Below, piece after piece: positions 10,114-19,699 of a stretch of 64,000 nt of DNA. This stretch comes from Massospora cicadina (taxonomy: Eukaryota; Entomophthoromycota; Entomophthoromycetes; Entomophthorales; Entomophthoraceae). The notes beneath the pieces are model-generated. The model was not told where the DNA came from and did no database searches. It saw nothing but the letters and a program-made list of their open reading frames with translations. The stretch covers positions 1 to 64,000 of the forward strand of contig JAKSZP010014875.1 in the NCBI GenBank assembly GCA_022478985.1, written 5' to 3'. Each line of letters opens with the position of its first letter. Positions within the stretch are counted from its first letter, which is position 1. Position numbers and translations under genes: made by a program.

Positions 10114-10627
10114 CTTTGGTTCCCAAAGTGGCTCCCATGGACCCCAGGGGTTCATGGAACCACAAAGAGAGTCTATACAGACAAAATTTAATTTAGGGTG
10201 TTTGATTCAAGATATCAAAAGTTTTTATTCAAGGTGGGCTGACCTAGGGATAATACCACACTGATGAAGGGAAGTGAAGAAAATGGGAAAGGAGGATAAA
10301 ACCTGGAAAACCTCCATGTGCAGTGTATGATAGGCTAGGAACTCCATGGACCACCTTTGCTATTTGCTATCTTGGTTTGGGGCATTGGTGCACAAAACCA
10401 ACACAGTCATATTGTCCCCTACTCAAAGTTCATCTATTTGGATTTAACTTGGGGAGGCAGTGGTAGAGGGTCCATATTCTACCACTGGGGTATCCTCCCC
10501 TCAAGATATCAAAAGTAAACTTATAATTTTGGTATTGTGCAGTTGTGTGAGTTATCTCATTTGGGGTTTCATGGTCATGTTATGTAATGAAAAGGGGTCT
10601 ATTGGCAAAATAAGTTTGAGAATCAAG
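10114..10627. mobile_element. hAT-type MITE interrupted by a SINE
   Basis: The ends are imperfect inverted repeats: left CTTTGGTTCCCAAAG, right (reverse complement) CTTGATTCTCAAAC, continuing to a shared GACCCC. They are flanked by 8-bp duplications TTCTAAAC (10,106-10,113) and GTCTAAAC (10,628-10,635). An 8-bp duplication and TTC(C/T)CAAA ends fit hAT elements. Without the SINE it is about 220 bp and codes for nothing. Confidence 0.65.
10223..10500 (-). mobile_element. SINE R1, copy 1
   Basis: It is bounded by a perfect 16-bp duplication TCAAGATATCAAAAGT (10,207-10,222 and 10,501-10,516). On the minus strand the head is GGGGAGGATACCCC, followed by AGTGGTAGA (like a tRNA A box) and, further on, AAGTTAAATCC (weak B box). 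The tail is GAATAAAAA. The head folds into a long hairpin: GGGGAGG pairs with CCTCCCC and CAGTGGTAGA with TCTACCACTG. A second copy lies at 53,299-53,589. A Pol III origin is inferred. Confidence 0.75.
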
Positions 10628-10635
10628 GTCTAAAC

Positions 10636-11227
10636 TATAGGGTATTATATAGGATGCCTTGCATTTTTTGATGATTGGCCTTGATGTGGTGGCAGGTTTT
10701 AACAATTGGGGATAATATGCTTCTTTTCTTTTTGTAGATGTAGAAAGCTAAGTCTAAAATAAAAGATTGGTTATATTTTTGTGACATAAAAATGTAAACT
10801 TTTTTGGAATAGGAAAATTTTATACTTACTTATAAATTAACGACTTGGAATGGTTTTAAATTGGCAAACGAATTGTATTAATGAATAGGGGAAACGCGTC
10901 TGATTGGCTTAATCTCCAAAATTCTGACGTTAAATAACTTTTTGAGAATACTTACAGAGCCCGAGATTGTAAAAAATTTAAGGTGGGGCTGATAGGACTA
11001 ATAGACCACGACGAGAATCTAGATGTTCAGGTTCAAATCCGAACCCATCTGGCGGTAAGGATCACCCTCATTGGGATAACAATCCTTTATAACTGAAAAT
11101 GAAAATCAACAAAATGTTTGAGATGCTACGTATTTAGATAATCACGAGGAGTGACTGTATATTAAACAGCTTTCTAGTTACATCCTTTTAGGGCTTTTGC
11201 TTTCAAGTACGCGAATTATAAAAGCCA
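10636..11227. other. Intergenic region upstream of RMD5
   Basis: No gene is recognised. It holds a perfect Pol III B-box match GGTTCAAATCC at about 11,027-11,037 inside an imperfect hairpin (AGATG...CATCT), but I could not fold a tRNA around it. The RMD5 promoter should lie in the last part; TATAAA occurs at 11,218-11,223, very close to the start codon. Confidence 0.4.
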
Positions 11228-13084
11228 ATGGATCTTCGCGAAGATTATACCAGTTTGGCGACCAAACTTAACCACCATACAAACGATGTTTACTCCCAAC
11301 TTCAAAACCTTATCGATAGCTTGGAGCAGGAGAAGGCCAGGATCCTTTCCTTTGGTAATTTGGAACTCTATACCTAAACTAAAAGCTTAGGGAACGAGGC
11401 ATTCCCTCCTATAAATCACTCCATCCCCGCTTTGGTAGTCAAGACGGCCACCAGCATGTCCGAAAATTATAAGAGCGTGGGCGCGCAGATTAACATGTTT
11501 TCGAAAGCTTTGGATAGAGTAATTCAAAAAATTTATCGTTTAGCCTACGCCGCTTATAGAAATTCAAACTCGACGTGGGGATAGCTTGTGACCCCAAGGT
11601 TTTTCAAGGCCAGGACGATATCCTACGCAAGATCGTAACCCAACACTTCGTTCGCCAGGGGCAATTCGATCTCGCAAAGCTCTTTTCGGAGGTAACCTTT
11701 GGTTTTGAAGGCTCAAGCTTTTATTCCCTTGGCTATAAAATTTAACCGTCGTACCTTACTATCATCTTTATTATTTACTTTTGATTTCAGTCCTTTAGTT
11801 TAACTATACTATTTTTAGTGATTCACTGATTTTTCCTCTTACTTTGTTGCTTTTAAACTTTGAAAGTTGCGCAACATGGAGATCTTCATAGCGCTTAGAT
11901 CTTACTTTTGATCCTTATAAGCTTTATTTGCCTTTCATTGAGCGAAACCCCAATCCTTGTTTTACTTTTATACGTTTTTGGAGCTTTCTACTACTTTGAT
12001 TTGCTAGTGTGAAAATTATGGACTTTAAAATTCCCAGTGAAGTCTTAATTTGGAGCTTGCTTAATTTTTCTTTTTCGAACCATAATTGCTTACTGATACA
12101 AGTATAGTCAGCAAATATCTGATTACGTTTTTATTTTTTGAATTACCCGTTTTTAATAAAGTTCTGCTGACTAAAACGTTACGTACACCCAGGAGGCAGA
12201 TATACAATTTCCCGAAGAGCTCAAGGTGCAATTCGAGGGCCTTCACTGCATCGTATCTCAGATTCGCAAGAAGAATCTGCTCCCGGCTATTCTGTAAGGC
12301 CAGGCTAGCTTTTAACATTGCGAACGTTAGCTGGGCTCAGGAACACCGGGCCACCTTGGATAAAAACGGGAGCAACATTGAGTTTTTCCTTCACAAGCTT
12401 CAGTATCTCCATCTCCTCACCAACGGCTCGCCCATGGTTGCGCTAGAATACGCGCGGAACAATTTCCCTCCGTTTCTCGGAAAGAACCTTTCAGGTAACG
12501 CTATAGCTCTATGGGGTTTAACATGGGAAGAAATCAAGCGTTTATTGGGGCTTCTTATCTATTCCAACCGAAAGCATGCCGATTCTCCCTACGCTGACCT
12601 ACTTTCCCCATCGTTCTGGAGTGACATTCAGCACGTGTTTACGCGCGACTTTTGCTCGGTGCTTGGACTTTCCCACGAAAGCCCACTTTACGCCAGGTAT
12701 CTATCCTTTGAGATGGGCTAACGGCCAGCGTGACCGTAGGAACCGGCGCGCTCCCGACCCTCATTAAAATGACGGTGGTTATGAAAACTTCCGGGAATGA
12801 GTGGTCGCAGTCCCAGGAGTTGCCGGTAAGCTCCTCTCGAAAGCAAGGCTGAGCGTCTCTAGTTTGAAACCGAGCTCGCCGATGCCATGCGTTTCCATTC
12901 CATTTTTGTGTGTCCCGTGTCAAAAGAGCAGTCGAGCGAGAGCAACCCTCCCATGATGATGCCATGCGGCCATGTCATCTGTCATGAATCGTTGACGAAA
13001 CTGGCGAAGGGATCCAACCGTTTCAAATGCCCATATTGCCCTTCCGAATCTTCTCCGACTCAGGCTGTACATATTCGGTTTTAA
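11228..13084 (+). CDS. RMD5: GID/CTLH complex E3 ubiquitin ligase subunit Rmd5/Gid2 (8 exons, intact)
   Basis: Exons: 11228-11354, 11391-11518, 11560-11691, 12193-12293, 12331-12494, 12531-12696, 12729-12825, 12863-13084. They join to 378 aa without a stop, and the junction phases agree. An N-terminal helical region is followed by a LisH-like segment (HFVRQGQFDLAKLF, about 113-127), a CTLH/CRA region (about 130-290; e.g. SPYADLL, ESPLYASVTVGTGALPTLIK) and a C-terminal RING (about 322-365; CPVSKEQ, MPCGHVIC, FKCPYCPSES). The RING lacks the second zinc Cys, as is usual in this family. Human RMND5A is 391 aa. With Gid9/MAEA-type partners it forms the catalytic core of the GID ligase, which in yeast degrades gluconeogenic enzymes. 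It is the only confidently intact host gene here; all introns have GT..AG ends. Confidence 0.93.
11692..12192 (+). other. Long intron 3 of RMD5 (501 bp)
   Basis: It starts GTAACC and ends ACACCCAG, with branch-like CTGACTAAAAC about 25 nt before the acceptor. The flanking exons join ...LAKLFSE to EADIQFPE in phase. The other six introns are 36, 41, 37, 36, 32 and 37 nt, so this one is about 14 times longer. No repeat or coding frame is seen in it. Confidence 0.85.
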
Positions 13085-13832
13085 ACATCGCTTCGCAACT
13101 CTTGTAATCTAGCCATATCGTTTCCTTAACCTTTTCCTGATTTGCCACCCTTCCTGTTAGTCCGCAGCATCCGATCCGCTAAGCGTGTCTGATGCTTTAT
13201 AAAGAAACATACTTGCTTGTACTAGGCCACTATATTGGATATCGTTAATTTTAATCACGTTTAAATATTTCAGAACGCTTTAACAAACCTGGATACTAGG
13301 TTACCTTTGCTTTCAGCTCAGACTCACACATTATATGATGCAACGTAGTTTTATCTTCGTTGTAACAGTTACTCACCCAAACCAGCTTTGATTTGCAACA
13401 TTTTTAATACTCGCGGTATTTTGTTTGCATATGCCGCTTCCTTTTCTTTTTTAAAAGATGATCAGATTTATCACGACCTAAAGTTAAACTCGTCGCTATT
13501 ATACTTTACCTTATAAAGATGGTGGAACACTTTCAGATGCCTAACTTTACCAGAACGGTTTGGAATCTTACTTTACTCGTTTTGAAGTTTAGCTTCCAAT
13601 ATTCCTTGGCCTAACTTATGTAGCCTTTTCCTATATGCTAACCGCGCTTACCTGCACTCAGAACCGGGTATGGGTAATGCCTTTATCACCAAGATTATAC
13701 GAGTTACTGCTTTATGGTCTAATAAAGCATTAACTGATATATTGACAAGATCATAAGGCATCGCGTGAGTTAAGTTTGGTAATATCTGGAGGTTAAAGAT
13801 CATAAATTAAGTATAATAATTGAATTGTTTAG
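13085..13832. other. Downstream region of RMD5, no gene recognised
   Basis: Pyrimidine-rich, AT-rich DNA. Given the very short introns of RMD5, small exons could hide here, but no conserved protein segment was recognised on either strand. Confidence 0.4.
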
Positions 13833-14086
13833 TGCTGGTGCGAAAGTAAAGAACTTTGCGCTTATTTGGACTTTGAGCTTTTAACGCTGGACTATCTAAA
13901 TAATGGCGTGGTGCCAACTAATGGTTACTTTTTATATAAGGGTATCAAGGTTGCAATTCTCAAATTCAACCCAGCAGGTATAATGGCCCTCTTATCCGTC
14001 ATTAAGCCTGACAAGCGCTAACAATGCAAGCCTTTTACAAAACATGCTTGATAAGACCATCAGATATTCTCTTCATTGTTTTTTAA
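13833..14086 (+). CDS. Possible 3' exons of an unknown host gene
   Basis: An open stretch follows a TTTAG acceptor at 13,832: exon 13,833-13,977, a candidate intron 13,978-14,030 (GTATAA...GCTAAC...CAAG, 53 nt) and exon 14,031-14,086 ending TAA. The splice phase fits and gives about 66 residues including NGYFLYKGIKVAILKFNPA. No homology is recognised and no upstream exons are defined. It may be chance. Confidence 0.25.
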
Positions 14087-14437
14087 CTGCTTAGCTTTAG
14101 TATTATGCTAATTTCATCGCTTTTAATTTAATTTTAGACAGTTAATATGATAAGAATTATAAAGAGAGTTACTAATAATTTGATTCTATCACTACTACGA
14201 GGATTTATTCACCCTTAACCCTTTGACCTACAACCGCAAGTCTCACAGATGGTCAGTTATTTGGGCCCAAACTGATTATCACGTATGAGACTTGTGGAAT
14301 AGCTCGAAGGGAGGGCTTTTTTAAACATCTCAGGCCCACACTTTTAGAACTTAAATTATATGGTAAATGTTTAGGCTAACTTTTGTAGTAAGGATCTACA
14401 CTTGACTATAAACAATAACACCTTTTCTATTCTAAAA
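14087..14437. other. Host DNA left of E2
   Basis: AT-rich, no gene recognised. It ends with the target duplication CCAGT (14,438-14,442), whose partner is at 31,234-31,238, so it originally continued at 31,239. Confidence 0.5.
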
Positions 14438-14442
14438 CCAGT

Positions 14443-14916
14443 TCTCAGTATTACAGTTCACTTGACCGACACTGAAGTTTGAAAATGAGCTTGAAGCTGA
14501 AAACTAGTGGCGAGGTCAAAAAATGAAAAGATAGGGTAAAAATTGACTATTTTATTGAGTTAAAAAGCATTGACATTTATAGAGCATGTGGGGATGTGGT
14601 ACCTTGGGGACCTTTGTGGTCCAGTACAATCTGGATCTTTCACTGCCTTCCAGATTAACTACCTGGCCAGCACAATCATTGTTTGCATCATCCTTATGAC
14701 TGCAGTGGTGGGGGATGCACCTCTCAAGATTTGGGGGGTGGGGACAGGATTCATGAAGGCATCTCCATTGATTCTTGGGTATGTGATGCTTCCTGATTAA
14801 ATCTTATATTGGTTCCTTCAGGGTAAGGTTTCATTTGAACCGGCTCAGGAGTTGACCTACCAAAGCTCAGTATAGTAGTAGGGTTTTTGACTTGCTTGTC
14901 ATCTCAAATCTTAACA
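14443..14916 (-). repeat. E2 3' LTR (474 bp)
   Basis: On the minus strand it starts TGTTAAGATTTGAG (14,916) after the purine tract GAGAGGGGGCAT and ends at 14,443 next to CCAGT. Its sequence matches both halves of the split 5' LTR (for example the GTGGTGGGGG(A/T)... segment at 14,708 and at 31,024). The two halves of the 5' LTR also sum to 474 bp. Confidence 0.85.
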
Positions 14917-15149
14917 ATGCCCCCTCTCAAGATCCTAGTGTGGGGGAGTATAAGCTGAATCAACATGTACTCAATTTACCACTATCCCCTGATTGGCATC
15001 AGTGATAGAGTACTCTGAGTTCACCTTATGGATGACCTTATAAGGTCTGGACCAGAATATTAAGCTTGTTATGTTGACCTCCAGGTTAATCATGATAAAA
15101 GAGAATGAGTCACCCAATTGAAAAATTGGTAAGGAGGGTCATCTGTATT

Positions 15150-16400
15150 TAAAATGGGATGTCTCCCATTTTGTAATGGTGACAATACCTTGTGTAGCTA
15201 GGGCTTGAGGCTGGATAATCTTATCAGCTAAGGCCCTCACAGTTAAATCAGAGTTCTCAGGTACAGAGGTATCAAGCAGGGGCTGAATGCTACTTGGTAA
15301 ATGAAGAAAACACACCCCTATAGAGCTTTGAAGGGGGATATCTTGATCTGATATAGCTTATTCAGTAAGTAAGCAAAGCGTGGGTAGATAATGATTCCAG
15401 TGAGTAGGGTCAGAGGTGGCCATCTAAAAAAAGGATAGAGACAAGGATACTATTACCATGTTGTTTTTTGGCATAGTGGTTTAATTCTGCTGAGCTGGTT
15501 TACACAGGGTATTAGCCACTGAGCGACTGAATTGGATAATATGGGGATCACCAACTCTAATAAAAACTGATAAATAATATATGGAGCAATCACCCCAAAT
15601 AATACTTTATTATATTTAATAAATGCAGACTTATTTGCAGACTATAAAAAACCTCCTCCTCTTAATCTTCCACTCAACTCTTATCAGTATTCCAAGCTGA
15701 ATGCATCCTCTGCTTAGTAATCTCCTATCCATTCCCTTTTTAGGAGTTTTCATCTATTTTAAGGTTTTGGCAAAATTTCCTCAATTTGCTGAACTATCAA
15801 TACTTCAATCAATTTAATTTATATCTATTTAACTTTTCAGTTCAATCTTGAGACTCGCCTTGACTCTAATTTCTGATCTGCCAGAATGTATAGCTTATCA
15901 TCCAGTCATATCAACTTCTTGACATAGCATATTCTACCATCCTATTGGTTGATAGGTAGTAATAGGTGGTGAAAGTCTGGTTAGTTCCAAAAAAAAGTGA
16001 AAGTTTTTAGACTACTTGTGAGGTAAAATTTAATGAATTGCTCAAATGTAAAGTTTCTGGGTATCCATGCTAGGTGAAAACAGATTGAATAAGAAAGAGA
16101 GCTGTGGCTTCTGCAGTGGCAGTGGGGACAGAAATTTTTTCAACCTATTTGGTTAAATGATCCACAGCTAGGAGGATATATTTATGGACATGCAATCTGG
16201 TAGGAAGAGGGCCTACCACATCAATGCTAATGACGTTAAAAGGAATCAATGTGGCAAAGACCAAGTGTTGATATCAGGGGCTAGCTCAATCTTGGGACTA
16301 GCATGTCATACAAGCTTCCAGGTCCTCTTGGGTGATCTCTACTATTCAGTCCCAATATCATAATTTCTTTAGCTACTTGTGAGCCTTTTTTTACTGCCAC
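15150..16400 (-). pseudogene. E2 integrase
   Basis: The reverse strand near 16,300-16,130 reads SIDVVGPLPTRLHVHKYILLAVDHLTK with one following stop, aligning with the E6 integrase core (VVGPLPTRANWSKYILVAIDHLT). Further segments down to about 15,150 are heavily broken. The HHCC zinc domain would lie at 16,300-16,450 and is only partly readable. Confidence 0.6.
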
Positions 16401-16699
16401 GTATCCCAAAGTCATAAGTCCTTCTGGGATAATATCAGTTTGAGAAGAAGGACAGATTTAGAAGAGCCATTTCTTATTGACCCTCTTATAGAACATTCCT
16501 TCCTTGATCTGAGTATCTTGGGTCATTTTCTGGAGTTTGGCTTGGAACTTGGGAGTCTCCAACTCCCAGCATTCTAGTCAGATGATTAGATCATACAGTC
16601 GGTCTTCCTCAAGGGTCAAAGCGGCCAATACCAGCATTCTAGAAAGACTATCAACATTTTGGCAAATTTCTCCTGCATGATGGACAATAGTGAATCCAT

Positions 16700-17270
16700 A
16701 GCTCCGCAGACTTAGGGCCCAATTGGCTAACCAGCCATCAAGGTCTTTCATTTTTTCAGCTATCGGAGTGAGAAATGATCAGTGATGATGATGAAATGGG
16801 TGCCATAGAGATAGAGCTGGAAGTTTTTGATTGCTAACAAGACAGCCAAGCATTCCAGTTCAATAACACTATAGTTCTGTTCAGCAATACTCAAGGTCTT
16901 AGTGAAAAAAAATATTTGATGATTGACCTGATTTCATCGTGCTGGGCTAGGACGGCCCCAATGGCAACATCACTTGCATCTGTGAATTGCAAGAATGGTT
17001 GATCAAAACGTGGATGAACTAAAATAGGCTTAGTGCAAAGAGCAGTTCTCAATGCATTAATATCCTGTTCTTGTTCAGGCAGCCACTCAAAAGACACACT
17101 CTTTTACAGGAGGTAAAATAGGGGATCAGCCAGGTTGCCAAACTGGTGATGAACTTACTTTAATAACTTACCATGCCAAGGAGTACCTGAATATCCTGCA
17201 GGCTCTAGAGGTGTGACATCTTTTCAATGGCGTCAACTTTGTCTGGAATGGACTGGATATCATCTTTTGA
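16700..17270 (-). pseudogene. E2 RNase H
   Basis: The frame 17,097-16,891 reads MSFEWLPEQEQDINALR and QFTDASDVAIGAVLAQ, the connection and the first catalytic Asp block of Ty3-type RNase H. Frameshifts follow. It continues in the same direction from the RT at 18,529-17,275. Confidence 0.65.
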
Positions 17271-17274
17271 GACC

Positions 17275-18529
17275 TTATGTCTGAGGATTTCCACCTCTTA
17301 TTGGAGTAAGGAGCACTTCTAAGCTTTGAGTTTTATTAAACCTTTCTGAGATGGTTGAAGAATTCCCACATGTGTTCCACATGACCATTGAAGGTTCACA
17401 AAAGGATGGTGATATTGTCAAGGTATATAAGGAAGCAGGATGTAACAAACGGAAATCATCCAAAAGGATGAGTTTCCAAATGTTACATTCTGATTGGTTC
17501 ATTCAGTTAATTCAAACCGAACCAATCAGAATTGTTGGGTATGGTGGAGTGGGTGGTCAGACTCGGAGGGCTGGGCTGAGCCACTCTGACCATTCCTTAA
17601 GCTCAGCAGGCTTAAGGAATGAATTGGAGAGGCTCCTCAGAAGCAACTTTATAAAAGTTGAACCTGACCTTCTCAAATTCCAAGTTGGAATTCTAAGTCT
17701 TGGCCTTGGTCCCTTCCGGTTCAGTCTTTTATTATTTTTAAAATAAAAATAAAGTTCTTTCGAGGTGTCGCGCCTCGCTTACCTGATAATTTCAGGTTTG
17801 GGTTTGTGATAGGGGACCTCATATTAGTGACAGTCCAGCCTCATCACTCTGTTTGCCACCGCATGGGCATTTCCGAGATTTGATGAGAAAAGGTTCGCCT
17901 CGCCTGTGCCTAAATCTGTCTGGTTAGGTTGCCCGCCTGGAATGCCGCCACATGGGCATTTTCAGGATGAAACGGATGGGGTCTGGGATCCCCGCCCATG
18001 ACACAGGATAACTTCAAGTCCACAAGAATTCTGTTCATGGTGCGTTGAAAGGCGGCCAGCATGTTACAAAGGCCCTGGGGCATCCTTTGTAGAGTCAAAT
18101 AGCCCTTTCACTTGCTATGAGTGCACTTGGCTCAGTTTTAGGTGCGAGCTCCACTTGCAATAGTTGCTAGCAGGATCCATCTCAGAAAAGTACTGCAACC
18201 TGGAAAGCAAGTGGAGAGAGTTGTCAATTTGGGGCAAGGGATAACTGTCTTTCTTGGTGATGGAGTTGAACCATTGATAGTCCATCACCACATAATGGCT
18301 GATATTTTTCAAACAGGAGGGGAGAGGCCCAAGGGCTGTATGAAGGCACCAATAGCCTGGCTTCAAGTAGTTTTTTGCGCTTTACTGCCACCTGGGCTTC
18401 TTTAACCTTAGTTTCTGGTAAGGTTAGGACCAAAAGGGATACGTTCCCATTTTCCACATGATGTAATACTCCACTCATTTTTTCAAAATTGTAGGTAGAG
18501 GCTAAAAAGAGGTCTGAGTACTCCTCCAA
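17275..18529 (-). pseudogene. E2 reverse transcriptase, split by a solo LTR
   Basis: Pieces in order are SYSPWASPLL, VMDYQWFNSITKKDSYPLPQ, RMPQGLCNMLAAFQRTM and DLKLSC. The solo LTR (17,441-18,003) then interrupts, and across its duplication the frame resumes FLIYLDNI, the catalytic loop with Asn in place of the second Asp. E6 has the parallel CLDNI. Stops elsewhere make it inactive. Confidence 0.75.
17441..18003 (+). repeat. Solo LTR (563 bp) inside E2 RT
   Basis: It starts TGTAACAAACGG and ends GCCCATGACA, flanked by perfect 5-bp duplications CAGGA (17,436-17,440 and 18,004-18,008). A TATA box TATAAAAG is at about 17,650 and a polyadenylation-like ATAAAAATAAAG at about 17,744. Its U3 holds three inverted repeats (see findings). 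It left no internal sequence, so it arose by LTR-LTR recombination. Confidence 0.9.
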
Positions 18530-19255
18530 TATTTTTTTTTTAACTTGGCTTTGTTTTTACCCAGTGGGCTCCTTTCAAATACAAGTGTCAACTAGAGCGA
18601 CTGATGGGGAATCTCCAAACCAAAATACCTCATATTACTGAAGCTGTGGACAATATCAACAGCCCTACCAGTAGGAGGCAAACATAAGCTGATGTAGTAT
18701 TAGGGTCACTACCCCTAGGTTTGTCAATAAGGTTAGCCTACAACACCAATATGGATCTAGCATAGGCAGGATAAAAATTCTTGGATAATTTAGGACCTCT
18801 TTGACAGATGGGTTATCTAGACCCCTGATCTCCAGCAGGTATCCAGAGGGGATGTTGACATGGATCTGGGTGTTGAAAATAACCTAGGACTTCAGTGTTA
18901 TAGTGGTTGGAAGTTAAAATAAATTGGCATGCTTTCATGGCTATCAACTGCAGGCGGGGCAACCGTACTTGAGAGCCCAACATGTGATACTTGGGTCTAA
19001 CAATGCAGCTCTCACTCTCTAATAGGCAAGCTCAAGTCTTGACCTCTGTTTTTTATGTTGCGCGAGGTTTCAAAAACCAGGGGGACCTGATGTCCCATAA
19101 AGGATAGAAACCCTTCATTGTAATGCACTACAACGGAGTAGTCCTTGAGAAACTGAGTTCTAATAAGCTTATAGCTCAGATTATCCAGTGCAATGGCAGA
19201 GGTACTTGTGGAAAGCTTCCCAAAATGGTAGGTAGGGAAGAATAGGCTCTATGGA

Positions 19256-19456
19256 TTATGTACACTGCATTACTGCTGTGCCATATTCCACGTAATGGGG
19301 CAAGTCCAGATCAATCTTGATGCATTTTATCAGTTTATATGAAATGACATTCATTTGGGAACCACTATTGACAATGACTTGGACTGGAATTTTATGCACT
19401 AGAACAGTGACGTGGTTAACCAGACTCCCAAACTGCGGAGGTAGCGTGAGAAACAT
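19256..19456 (-). pseudogene. E2 aspartic protease
   Basis: A 66-codon frame contains VQVIVNSGSQMNVIS, a retropepsin-like active-site block in which the catalytic Asp of D-S/T-G is Asn. Protease here in group I is followed by a long linker before RT, as in E6 (36,780-37,085). Confidence 0.6.
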
Positions 19457-19699
19457 AGTAAATTAATCAGGAGAAGATAAAGCAGTATCAAGGTCTTTAT
19501 TATCAATGAGTACCAAAACTTTTTCTTTGGGTACAATAACTCCAGGCTCATTAGATGTCACTGATCGTTCTTGAAGATGAGAGAGGGATTCAGCATACTG
19601 TGCCTCGTTCTTCATGCTAAAGTCCCTTTTCCCACCTTCACAGAAAGTCATTTACAGCATGTTTTGGCACTGTGATGGAAGCTATTGAAGTAAGTGTGT

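Noticed and set aside
10983..11060. Possible tRNA gene around the perfect B box GGTTCAAATCC at 11,027
   Set aside because: The T stem has at least two mismatches and no matching acceptor or anticodon arm could be drawn. It may be an old tRNA-derived relic; a tRNAscan-SE run would settle it.
12061..12318. Minus-strand 85-codon ORF
   Set aside because: It runs antisense to RMD5 exon 4 and the end of intron 3; the plus strand is clearly coding.
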